Shown in pieces: positions 6,165-12,668 of a DNA stretch of 13,902 nucleotides. Each line of letters begins with the position of its first letter. The first letter of the stretch is position 1. The translations under genes and the position numbers were made by a program. Source of the DNA: Synechococcus sp. HW_metabat.21 (GTDB lineage Bacteria; Cyanobacteriota; Cyanobacteriia; PCC-6307; Cyanobiaceae); assembly GCA_018623875.1 (NCBI GenBank), contig JAAZUZ010000030.1, positions 1 to 13,902 on the forward strand, in the 5' to 3' direction. The notes beneath the pieces are model-generated. The model saw nothing but the letters and a program-made list of their open reading frames with translations. It did not search any database and was not told where the DNA came from.

Positions 6165-8668
6165 CAGTTCAAGCGGGCGGCTTGGGCGACCCGGTGTCGC
6201 TGGTCGTGCAGCACTTTGGCAAGACCGGGATGTTGCGCCAAATCCGGGTCCACCGAGACGATCTCTTGCGCGACCCGGCGGGCCTGCTCGAGCACCTCGC
6301 CGTCGTCGGTCAGGCTGGCGAGGGCCAAATCCGGTAAACCGCTCTGGCGAGTGCCCAGCACTTGACCAGGGCCACGCAAGCGCAGGTCCATCTCGGCAAT
6401 TTCGAACCCATCGTTCGAGCGCACCAAGACTTCCAGTCGCTGACGGGCCAGGGCATTGCGACTGTCATTCACCAGCAGGCAGTAGGAGGCGGCAGCGCCA
6501 CGGCCAACACGCCCCCGTAACTGGTGCAGCTGGGCCAGTCCAAAGCGATCGGCGTGGTCAATCACCATCACACTGGCCTCCGGCACATCCACGCCCACCT
6601 CGACCACGGTGGTGCTGACTAGCACCTGGGTCTCACCACTGGCAAACGCCGTAATCGCCGCTTGCTTGTCCGCACTGGGCATGCGGCCATGCAGCAATCC
6701 GACTTGAAGGTTGGGGAAGACCTGCTCGCTGAGCTGCTGATGAACATCAACCGCAGAGCGCAAATCGAGCTTCTCCGATTCCTCCACAAGGGGAAGAACG
6801 ACGTAGGCCCGTTGACCCAGGGCCACCTGCTCGCGGATCAAGCTGTAAGCCTCATCCCGGTCGGCAGCCGCCAAGAGGCTCGTGCGGATTGGCGTACGCC
6901 CGGGCGGCAATTCATCGATCTGGCTGACCTCCAGGTCGCCATGGATTGAGAGGGCCAAAGTCCTGGGAATCGGCGTGGCCGTCATCGTCAAGAGATGGGG
7001 CTGCAGTCCCTTGTCGAGTAGGCGGTTGCGCTGATGAACGCCAAAGCGGTGCTGCTCATCGACGACCACCAGACCTAACCGCTGGAACTGGACGGGGTCC
7101 TCCAAGAGCGCATGGGTGCCCACCAACATTTTCAAGGTGCCGTTGGCCAGATCCGCAAGCAGTTCACGTCGCCGGCGCAGCGGCGTTGAACCGGTCAACA
7201 GGGCGCAGGTGACATGCAACTGCGGCAGCCACTCGCAGAGCTTGCGGTAGTGCTGTTCAGCCAGAACCTCGGTGGGGGCCATCAGGGCCCCTTGGCAGCC
7301 CGAATCAATGGCCGTCAGCAGCGCGGCAATGGCCACCACGGTTTTTCCACTGCCAACATCGCCCTGGACCAAACGGGCCATGGGTTGGTCGCGGCAGAGA
7401 TCGGCGCGGATCTCCGCTAGGACACGCTGTTGGGCACCCGTCAGGGGAAAGGGCAGCAGCTCGAGGAAGGCCTGAAGCAACGCATCGCCCTCCACCGCCA
7501 ACGCGGGGGCCGGGCGATTGGTCAGCTGGCGGCGCCGTTGCAGCAAGCCGAGCTGCAGCACAAGGAACTCGTCAAAGACCAAGCGATGGCGGGCCGCGCT
7601 CAAGCTTTCCTGGTTGCTGGGCCCGTGGATTTGAAGCAGGGCCTCCGGCAGCGCCACGAGGCCTTCACGGGACTGCACAGCCGCGGGGAGAGGATCACCC
7701 CAATGGCGCGCAGCTGCCACCACCGGGCGCATCAGGTTGCGGAGCCGATCGGCCGTCAGACCCTCCGTCAGGCCATAAACCGGGAGTAAGCGTCCAATCT
7801 GCTCACTGCGGACCGTTGCCGACGGGCTCTCCAGGACCTCCATCAACGGATCCTGAAAAGCAGGGCCATAGGGCGTCTCCTTAACCAGGCCGCTGATGGC
7901 GACGGAGGCCCCCACGGGGTAGTTGCGCTGCTGGGCCTTGAGCCAGGCAGGGGAGCTGAAGCGTTTGCCCGCAAAGAATTTGGAGACCCGAATGCGGCCC
8001 GTCACATCGGCCAGATGGAGCTCCAGGATTGAGAGGTTGGGGTTACGCGGGCTGGTGAAACTGTGACTGCGGCGCACCGTCGCAACGATGGTGGCTGTCT
8101 TGCCTGGCTCGAGGCCCGCAATGCGGACCAAATTGGCGTAATCGAGGTAGTCCCGCGGGTAGTAGCGGACCAGATCCCGGGCCAGCCAGAGGTCAAGTGC
8201 TGCGAGCCGGGTCGCGCTTTTGGGACCCACTCCGCGGACCTCACTCAGCGGAGTCTCTGGACGGATGACCTGGGCCGGCGTCGTACTGCCCGAGGGGGGT
8301 GCTGACACAACTCGCAGGCGGGGAGGGGCAACCGGCTGGACCGGCTGAACAGCCCGTTGCAGCTCGAAGAGGTACTGCCGGCAGCGGCGCACCAAGCTCT
8401 GCCGCCTGGATTGGCTCAACGCCCCGTAGCGGGAAAAGTCGCTGGACAACTCCCCGAGGCCTGAAAAACGCTGGAGATCCAGGTCCTCGGGTGGAGACGC
8501 CAAGGCCCGCTGAAGAAACGCACTAAAGCGTTCCTTGCGTCCCAGCAAATCCTCAAAACCGCGGTCAGCCTCGAGCTGCAAGGCCTGCTGCAGAGGACGC
8601 AACCAGGCCTGGACCGCTAGGTGCGATCCGCCGCTGGATCCTGGGGTGGGGCGCTGTCCTTGAACCAC
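6164..8668 (-). CDS. recG: ATP-dependent DNA helicase RecG
   Basis: RecG is a superfamily 2 helicase that regresses stalled replication forks and branch-migrates Holliday junctions. Motifs are complete: a wedge/OB-type domain at about 180-280 with RGVGPKSATRL at 145-155 before it, Walker A GDVGSGKT at 436-443, the DEAD-box variant DEQH at 537-540, TATPIPRT at 563-570, and motif VI QLRGRVGR at 716-723 followed by the translocation-related GRGAAASYCLLV region. At 834 residues it is about 140 longer than E. coli RecG (693). The extra length is an N-terminal extension before the wedge, which I recall as common in cyanobacterial RecG. The start is taken as GTG at 8666-8668, overlapping the upstream gene by 52 bp; a TTG at 8600-8602 is an alternative. 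The stop overlaps the next start by one base. Confidence 0.95.
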   Translation of the reverse strand: MVQGQRPTPGSSGGSHLAVQAWLRPLQQALQLEADRGFEDLLGRKERFSAFLQRALASPPEDLDLQRFSGLGELSSDFSRYGALSQSRRQSLVRRCRQYLFELQRAVQPVQPVAPPRLRVVSAPPSGSTTPAQVIRPETPLSEVRGVGPKSATRLAALDLWLARDLVRYYPRDYLDYANLVRIAGLEPGKTATIVATVRRSHSFTSPRNPNLSILELHLADVTGRIRVSKFFAGKRFSSPAWLKAQQRNYPVGASVAISGLVKETPYGPAFQDPLMEVLESPSATVRSEQIGRLLPVYGLTEGLTADRLRNLMRPVVAAARHWGDPLPAAVQSREGLVALPEALLQIHGPSNQESLSAARHRLVFDEFLVLQLGLLQRRRQLTNRPAPALAVEGDALLQAFLELLPFPLTGAQQRVLAEIRADLCRDQPMARLVQGDVGSGKTVVAIAALLTAIDSGCQGALMAPTEVLAEQHYRKLCEWLPQLHVTCALLTGSTPLRRRRELLADLANGTLKMLVGTHALLEDPVQFQRLGLVVVDEQHRFGVHQRNRLLDKGLQPHLLTMTATPIPRTLALSIHGDLEVSQIDELPPGRTPIRTSLLAAADRDEAYSLIREQVALGQRAYVVLPLVEESEKLDLRSAVDVHQQLSEQVFPNLQVGLLHGRMPSADKQAAITAFASGETQVLVSTTVVEVGVDVPEASVMVIDHADRFGLAQLHQLRGRVGRGAAASYCLLVNDSRNALARQRLEVLVRSNDGFEIAEMDLRLRGPGQVLGTRQSGLPDLALASLTDDGEVLEQARRVAQEIVSVDPDLAQHPGLAKVLHDQRHRVAQAARLN

Positions 8669-9795
8669 TGCTGCTCTGCCTCGAGGGCGCTGACCCGGCT
8701 CTGCCAGGTGCGATACCGCTTGGCCATTGTGCGCAATGTGCGGCGCCGCTGTTCGAGCCGCTGGCGGCAGGTTCGCAAACGGGGTTGCTCAAACTCCAAA
8801 TCGCCGCTGCGCAGGAGAAGGGTCAGCACCTCAGTCGGGGCGCTGGCTGGTGCAACCGGATTCAGCGTGAGCGGCAGCGCCATCCGCAGCACATTCGCGG
8901 GAGCAGGCAGCGCCTCCACATGGCCATCCAGAACGGCATCCAACAGGTTCAAGGGCAGCAAGCCTTGGGCCAGGCCGACCCGCATCATCTCGACGTTGAT
9001 GGCGTGGGAGAGGTTGCGCAGGCGGCGGCGCAGGGCCCGATCGAAATGCGCCCACCAGCGCACCTGCAGCAAGGGGTCCTTGGGCAACTGCGATCGGGTG
9101 ACCTCCGCCAAGGTCGAGGCGAAGGGAGAACCAGCACTGGCCTGGCCTTCGTCATCCTCGTCCGCACGATCCGTTGCGCCAGAGGAGAGAGTCTCCGAGG
9201 CCATCGTGAAGAGGGACTGCAACAGCGCCAAATCCTCTTCGGGAGGCGCTGGCTCAGGTGGGCGGGCGGCCTCCTCGCTGGACTGCTGGTGCTGGCTCAG
9301 GGAGGGCAGACCGGGAACACCACTGTCGAAGAGATCAGCCGCCAGCGGCAGATCCAGGCTCAAGTTGACCGATTGGGGATCGGGGCTGGCATCGACAGGG
9401 GCTGACTCCTCCGCAGCCTCACGGCCCTCCAGCATCGTTTGGAGGATCTTTTGTTGTTCCTGCAGCTGCCGCTGCTCCTGCTTACGCGCCTGCTGGGCGG
9501 CCAGGCCCATCACCTGCTCGACCGTCAACAGGGAGCAGGAGCGCTTGACCAAGCTCTGCAGACGACGTTGGAAGGTCTCGCGGCGCTCAGGGGAAAGCTG
9601 GTTGTAGCGCTCAGGGACCACCTGGGTGGCCAAATGAAAACAGGCCTGTTGCACGCTGTGCAACAGGCCATCGCGCAGGACCTGAAGGTACAGGGCCAAA
9701 TCGCGGTAAAGGGCCGGGGTGAACTCCTCTTGCTGCTCGAGCAGCGAGAGGAGTTGAGCCTTGGCCTCGTCGAGGGATCGAACGTTGGAGTCCAC
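8617..9795 (-). CDS. Protein of unknown function between tsf and recG
   Basis: I do not recognise a characterised family in this 392-residue soluble protein. Residues 1-125 look helical, and 100-120 is very rich in Gln, Arg, Glu and Lys (QQARKQEQRQLQEQQK), suggesting a coiled coil. Residues 125-245 are a low-complexity acidic and Pro/Ser-rich linker (for example RPPEPAPPEEDLALLQ). Residues 246-320 form a second ordered region with RWWAHFDRALRRRLRNLSHA and a Leu-rich stretch, and 336-378 is a basic helical C-terminus ending in an acidic, disordered-looking tail. There is no signal peptide or membrane segment. The start is GTG at 9793-9795, 29 bp after the tsf stop, with no Shine-Dalgarno at a useful distance. 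The 3' end overlaps the predicted recG start by 52 bp. The position in the tsf-recG transcript suggests a housekeeping role, but no function can be assigned. A strong hairpin lies within codons 43-51. Confidence 0.8.
   Translation of the reverse strand: MDSNVRSLDEAKAQLLSLLEQQEEFTPALYRDLALYLQVLRDGLLHSVQQACFHLATQVVPERYNQLSPERRETFQRRLQSLVKRSCSLLTVEQVMGLAAQQARKQEQRQLQEQQKILQTMLEGREAAEESAPVDASPDPQSVNLSLDLPLAADLFDSGVPGLPSLSQHQQSSEEAARPPEPAPPEEDLALLQSLFTMASETLSSGATDRADEDDEGQASAGSPFASTLAEVTRSQLPKDPLLQVRWWAHFDRALRRRLRNLSHAINVEMMRVGLAQGLLPLNLLDAVLDGHVEALPAPANVLRMALPLTLNPVAPASAPTEVLTLLLRSGDLEFEQPRLRTCRQRLEQRRRTLRTMAKRYRTWQSRVSALEAEQQWFKDSAPPQDPAADRT
9632..9669 (-). terminator. Intragenic terminator-like hairpin with U-rich tail
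   Basis: On the minus strand a perfect 12-bp inverted repeat, GGCCTGTTGCAC and GTGCAACAGGCC (9658-9669 and 9643-9654), is separated by only 3 bases. It is followed at once by TGTTTTCATTT (9642-9632), 8 of 11 bases U in the RNA. This is the architecture of an intrinsic terminator on the coding strand of the unknown-function gene, about 125 bases after its start and 156-182 bases past the tsf stop. Because the hairpin lies inside translated codons, ribosomes on that gene would melt it. It could therefore end most rpsB-tsf transcripts while letting translated messages continue to recG. The U stretch is interrupted by G, C and A, so termination strength is uncertain. Confidence 0.4.
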
Positions 9796-9824
9796 CGACA
9801 GTGCGCTGAGAGGGGACCTCCCGA

Positions 9825-10481
9825 TCAGGCAGCCTGCATGGCAGCCACTTCAGCAGCGAAATCCATCTTCTCGATTTCGATGCCTTCGCCCAGGTTGAAG
9901 CGGACGAAGCGACGCACCTGGATGTTCTCGCCGATCTTGCCGGAGACTTCTTTGACGAGCTGGTCAACGGTCATGCCGCTGTCCTTGATGTAGGGCTGGT
10001 CAAGGAGGGACATCTCCTTGAGGCGCTTGCCGATCCGGCCAGCGACAATCTTCTCCTTCATCTCCTCCTTCTTGCCGGCGAGGTCATCGCGGCCCATCTC
10101 AATCTGCTTCTCGCGCTCTGCAACTTCAGCAGGGATGTCCTCGACCTTGACGTAATCCACGTTGGGGCATGCAGCCACCTGCATCGCCACGTTGCGGACG
10201 AGCTCCTGGAAGATGTCGCCGCGGGCCACGAAGTCGGTCTCGCAGTTCACTTCAACCAGCACACCAACGCGAGCGCCGGTGTGGATGTAGCTGCCGATGG
10301 CACCTTCAGCCGCGGCACGGCCGGACTTCTTCTCTGCAGAAGCAATGCCCTTCTGACGCAGCCACTCGACGGCTTTGTCCTTATCACCCTCGCTCTCTTT
10401 GAGGGCCTTCTTGCAGTCCATCATGCCTGCGCCGGTCATGTCGCGCAGTTCTTTGACGAGCTTGGCGGAGATCTCAGCCAT
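9825..10481 (-). CDS. tsf: Translation elongation factor Ts
   Basis: EF-Ts is the nucleotide exchange factor that recycles EF-Tu-GDP in the cytoplasm. The 218-residue product has the N-terminal UBA-like domain (MAEISAKLVKELRDMTGAGM at 1-20, then MDCKKALKES) and the conserved core motif CETDFVARGD at 80-89, whose TDFV contacts EF-Tu. It is the short form seen in cyanobacteria, shorter than E. coli EF-Ts. The ATG at 10479-10481 is chosen because family members start MAEIS; the open frame extends 11 codons further upstream without homology. It follows rpsB by 105 bp on the same strand, the classic rpsB-tsf pair, with a hairpin in the gap. Confidence 0.97.
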   Translation of the reverse strand: MAEISAKLVKELRDMTGAGMMDCKKALKESEGDKDKAVEWLRQKGIASAEKKSGRAAAEGAIGSYIHTGARVGVLVEVNCETDFVARGDIFQELVRNVAMQVAACPNVDYVKVEDIPAEVAEREKQIEMGRDDLAGKKEEMKEKIVAGRIGKRLKEMSLLDQPYIKDSGMTVDQLVKEVSGKIGENIQVRRFVRFNLGEGIEIEKMDFAAEVAAMQAA

Positions 10482-10532
10482 GGGTAATTGCGGTGATGAA
10501 GGGGTAGAAATCAAGACAGGGGTTCAACACCG

Positions 10533-10558
10533 AAGAGCCTCCCCGAAGGGAAGCTCTT
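10533..10558 (-). terminator. UUCG-capped hairpin between rpsB and tsf (partial terminator or processing element)
   Basis: Read on the minus strand, AAGAGCTTCCC and GGGAGGCTCTT pair over 11 bp with one G-U wobble around a TTCG loop closed by C-G, the especially stable cUUCGg tetraloop. It lies 29-54 bases past the rpsB stop and 52 bases before the tsf start. No U-run follows, so it is unlikely to be a full terminator. It could set the rpsB:tsf ratio by pausing, protect the rpsB 3' end, or guide mRNA cleavage. The function is inference; the pairing is direct. Confidence 0.55.
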
Positions 10559-10586
10559 GGCATCAACCACTGGGGTCAAAAGCGAA

Positions 10587-11306
10587 TCAGGCCTGGACTT
10601 CGTCGTAGGAACCCTGCTCAGCAGAGCCATGACGGCCTTCGTTGATGGCGTCAGCCAGGCGTCCCAGCACCAGTTGCACCGAGCGCACAGCGTCGTCGTT
10701 GCAGGGGATGGGCACGTCGCAAAGATCGGGATCGCAGTTGGTATCGAGCATCGACACCAGGGGGATATCCAGCTTGCGGGCCTCGAGCACGGCGTTGGAC
10801 TCGCGGCGCTGGTCCACCAGAACCACCACGTCGGGGAGACGGCGCATGTTCTTCAGACCGCCCAGGTACTTCTGCAGACGATCGAGCTCGCGGCGCAGAA
10901 CAGCGGCTTCCTTCTTAGGACGCATCGCGATCGCGCCGGAGGACTCCATGCGCTCGAGGTCCTTCAGACGGTCGATACGCGCGCGCATCGTGGTCCAGTT
11001 GGTGAGCATGCCGCCCAGCCAGCGCTGGTTCACGTAGGAAGCGCCACAGCGGCTGGCTTCCAGAGCAATCACCTCGGAGGCCTGCTTCTTGGTGCCGACG
11101 AAGAGGAAGCGCTTGCCGCTGCGTGCAGCACTACGCACCCACTTGTAGGCGTTGTTCATGCAAACCGCGGTTTGCACAAGGTCGATGATGTGGACACCGT
11201 TGCGCGCGCAGTAGATGTAGCGCGACATCTTGGGGTTCCAGCGGCGGGTTTGGTGCCCAAAGTGAGCACCCGCCTCCATCATTTCGGCGAGAGTGACGAC
11301 AGCCAT
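10587..11306 (-). CDS. rpsB: 30S ribosomal protein S2
   Basis: S2 binds 16S rRNA near the head-body junction of the small subunit and helps recruit S1. The 239-residue protein begins MAVVTLAEMMEAGAHFGHQT, with the conserved AGAHFGHQTRRWNPKM at 12-27 and IIDLVQT at 40-46. The C-terminal half has the S2 signature region around VVLVDQRRESNAVLEARKL and IPCNDDAVRSVQLVLGRLAD. I chose the ATG at 11304-11306 over a 10-codon-longer reading because family members begin at MAVV. It is the first gene of the minus-strand run rpsB-tsf-unknown-recG-dipeptidase, so its promoter should lie in 11307-11460 or in the end of the glycosyltransferase gene. The coding sequence contains an 18-bp perfect palindrome at 11159-11176. 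Confidence 0.97.
   Translation of the reverse strand: MAVVTLAEMMEAGAHFGHQTRRWNPKMSRYIYCARNGVHIIDLVQTAVCMNNAYKWVRSAARSGKRFLFVGTKKQASEVIALEASRCGASYVNQRWLGGMLTNWTTMRARIDRLKDLERMESSGAIAMRPKKEAAVLRRELDRLQKYLGGLKNMRRLPDVVVLVDQRRESNAVLEARKLDIPLVSMLDTNCDPDLCDVPIPCNDDAVRSVQLVLGRLADAINEGRHGSAEQGSYDEVQA
11159..11176. repeat. 18-bp perfect palindrome inside rpsB
   Basis: TGCAAACCGCGGTTTGCA reads identically on both strands and covers codons for V44 (last base) through C49 (QTAVC). In RNA it could form a 7-bp stem with a 4-base loop; in DNA it could be a site for a dimeric protein. Its position inside a conserved coding segment makes codon choice plus chance a reasonable explanation. Confidence 0.5.
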
Positions 11307-11363
11307 GTTCTGTTGAGGTTTCGGGTTTGCCTCCACCTGCCAGGGACCGACCGAGCAGGGCGA

Positions 11364-11400
11364 ACCTGCATCAATGGTTGATCACCCGAAACACGCAGGT
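11364..11400 (-). promoter_or_regulatory. Nested inverted repeats in the rpsB leader
   Basis: An outer pair ACCTGC/GCAGGT (11364-11369 and 11395-11400) encloses an inner imperfect dyad GGTTGATCACC (11376-11386) with almost the same centre. On the minus-strand RNA this forms a nested hairpin 58-94 bases upstream of the rpsB ATG. Leader structures used for feedback by S2 are known in other bacteria. Here the pairing is seen directly, but a regulatory role is inference and the arms are short. Confidence 0.3.
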
Positions 11401-11405
11401 GTGCG

Positions 11406-11435
11406 GTTTGAAAGTGCTCGTGAACACTACCAAAC
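11406..11435. promoter_or_regulatory. 30-bp dyad just downstream of the glycosyltransferase and upstream of rpsB
   Basis: Two arm pairs share one centre: GTTTG/CAAAC (11406-11410 and 11431-11435) outside and GTGCTC/GAACAC (11414-11419 and 11422-11427, one wobble) inside, separated by symmetric 3-base spacers. It could be an operator for rpsB, part of its leader, or a weak 3' hairpin for the glycosyltransferase transcript. No U-run follows on the minus strand. Together with the nested repeats at 11364-11400 it occupies most of the central part of the 154-bp gap. I could not identify a convincing -10/-35 promoter there. Confidence 0.3.
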
Positions 11436-11460
11436 AGGCCGCCAGCACTCCCTGGACCGC

Positions 11461-12393
11461 TTAGCGCAAACCAGCGGCACGCGCTTCGGCGTAGAGCGCC
11501 CGCACACCGATGCGATTCAAAGGAAGACGCAGCAGCTCCATGGCCCATGCGGCCTGACCTTTGCGAATCAGCCACGCCAAGAGCGGACGCAGGCTGCGCT
11601 CATTGACCAGACCTCCAAGGGTCAGCACTTCCCAGAGGATGCGATGCAGGAGGGTGAACTGAATAATGAGCCGCACCCGGCGGGTGGGGTGTTTTTTGTA
11701 GAAAACGAGGCCCATCTTGGCCCGCTCACCCTCGACGGCAATGAGACGGGGAACCTGCTCGAGGCTCAAGGGCGGATGCCAGTGGTACCCAACCGCGGAC
11801 GGGCAGCGCACCAGAACAACGCCCATCTGGCGAAGCCGCTCTCCGAGTTCAAGGTCCTCCCAGCCATAGAGGCGGAAGCGCGTATCAAAGAGACCACTGC
11901 GCTCGAGAACCTCGCGGTCAATCGCGACATTGCCTGTCGCGAAGTAGGCCCAGGAGAGGTCGCGCAGCTTGTGGGGTTCGCTGGTGGGGTCCTCGAAGTT
12001 CGCCGTATTGATGACAGCGCCGTAGGTGAAGCAAAGGCGGTCACCTCGCTCCTGCCAACTCCGTTGGAGTGCGCTGGCGTGGCTGAGGAGGAACTCCTCG
12101 GTCACGACCAGGTCACTGTCGATAAAAACAATGACGTCTCCGCGGGCGTGGTCCACTCCCCGGTTACGGCCTTCCGCTGGTCCCCCATGGTCCTGCTGAA
12201 CCAAGCGGACGTGTGGAAGTTGCGCTTGGTGCTGGCCAAGCCAGGCCACCGTTTCGTCGGTGGAGCCGTCATCCACAACGACCACTTCGTAATCGCTGAT
12301 TGGCGCAGCCAGTCTCTGCCGCTCGAGGGCCCGAAGGCACTTCTCGAGGATTGGCAGACGGTTGTAGGTGGGGATGACGACGCTGAGAAACAT
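11461..12393 (-). CDS. Family 2 glycosyltransferase (GT-A fold)
   Basis: This 310-residue inverting GT2 enzyme should transfer a sugar from a nucleotide-sugar donor to a surface polysaccharide, lipid or glycoprotein; donor and acceptor cannot be read from the sequence. GT-A features are clear: SVVIPTYNR at 4-12, VVVVDDGSTDE at 37-47 (nucleotide binding), GRNRGVDHARGD at 75-86, the metal-binding DSD at 92-94, ATGNVAI at 152-158, and GWEDLELGERL at 177-187 carrying the catalytic-type ED. C-terminal residues 240-300 are Leu/Trp-rich and may sit at the membrane, but no clear transmembrane segment is present. The ATG at 12391-12393 puts the family motif at the very N-terminus as expected. The start lies only 21 bases past the U-tract of an upstream terminator, leaving little room for its own promoter. 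Confidence 0.92.
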   Translation of the reverse strand: MFLSVVIPTYNRLPILEKCLRALERQRLAAPISDYEVVVVDDGSTDETVAWLGQHQAQLPHVRLVQQDHGGPAEGRNRGVDHARGDVIVFIDSDLVVTEEFLLSHASALQRSWQERGDRLCFTYGAVINTANFEDPTSEPHKLRDLSWAYFATGNVAIDREVLERSGLFDTRFRLYGWEDLELGERLRQMGVVLVRCPSAVGYHWHPPLSLEQVPRLIAVEGERAKMGLVFYKKHPTRRVRLIIQFTLLHRILWEVLTLGGLVNERSLRPLLAWLIRKGQAAWAMELLRLPLNRIGVRALYAEARAAGLR

Positions 12394-12414
12394 GGCCAGG
12401 CCGACAGATCGAGC

Positions 12415-12440
12415 AAAAAAAAGGGATCCCTCAGGATCCC
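12415..12440 (-). terminator. Rho-independent terminator after the small basic protein gene
   Basis: Read on the minus strand, GGGATCC and GGATCCC (12434-12440 and 12423-12429) pair perfectly over 7 bp around a TGAG tetraloop. Eight uninterrupted T residues follow (12422-12415). It starts about 25 bases past the stop of the 51-residue gene (12466-12621) and ends 21 bases before the glycosyltransferase ATG. This is the clearest intrinsic terminator in the window. Confidence 0.88.
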
Positions 12441-12465
12441 AGAGCGGTCAAGTTCGGACTGAGGA

Positions 12466-12621
12466 TCAGTCGGCAGCGCCGCCGTTGTTCGCGGTGCCAG
12501 TTACGCCGTTACCAGCACCTTCGCCACGACCGTCGTTACGCATCTTGCGCTTTTTGAACTTGCGTGCGTACGCGCGGTTGCGCTCTTGCTTTTCCTTCTT
12601 GAGGTTGCGGCGTTTGGCCAT
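12466..12621 (-). CDS. Small, highly basic protein of unknown function
   Basis: This encodes a 51-residue protein starting MAKRRNLKKEKQERNRAYAR. Residues 1-32 hold 16 Lys/Arg against 3 acidic residues and look like a single charged helix. Residues 33-51 are a Gly/Asn/Ala/Thr-rich flexible tail. The composition suggests RNA, DNA or ribosome binding, but no family function is known to me; I recall similar short proteins as conserved hypotheticals in picocyanobacteria, which is unverified. The ATG at 12619-12621 is preferred. The frame stays open to 12672, but that reading starts with TTG and would run into devA. The gene sits 47 bp after the devA stop and has its own strong terminator, suggesting a discrete short transcript. 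Confidence 0.75.
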   Translation of the reverse strand: MAKRRNLKKEKQERNRAYARKFKKRKMRNDGRGEGAGNGVTGTANNGGAAD

Positions 12622-12668
12622 CGAAACGGCGGGAAGTTTGGGGTAGTCACCACAGTACTGAATCACCC

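Noticed and set aside
8621..9607. Plus-strand open frame of 328 codons opposite the unknown-function gene
   Set aside because: It is extremely Ser/Arg/Cys-rich, typical of an antisense shadow. The minus-strand reading has better protein-like composition and fits the operon.
10927..10934. GCGATCGC octamer (HIP1 sequence)
   Set aside because: I saw only one copy in a non-exhaustive scan, so it is not an overrepresented element here. Scarcity of HIP1 fits picocyanobacteria.
10557..11381. Plus-strand open frame of 274 codons opposite rpsB
   Set aside because: It is antisense to an unmistakable S2 gene and has no motif.
11401..11460. Possible tRNA-like fold before rpsB
   Set aside because: It has no GGTTC-type T-loop, anticodon stem or CCA-end context; the pairing is better described as a simple dyad.
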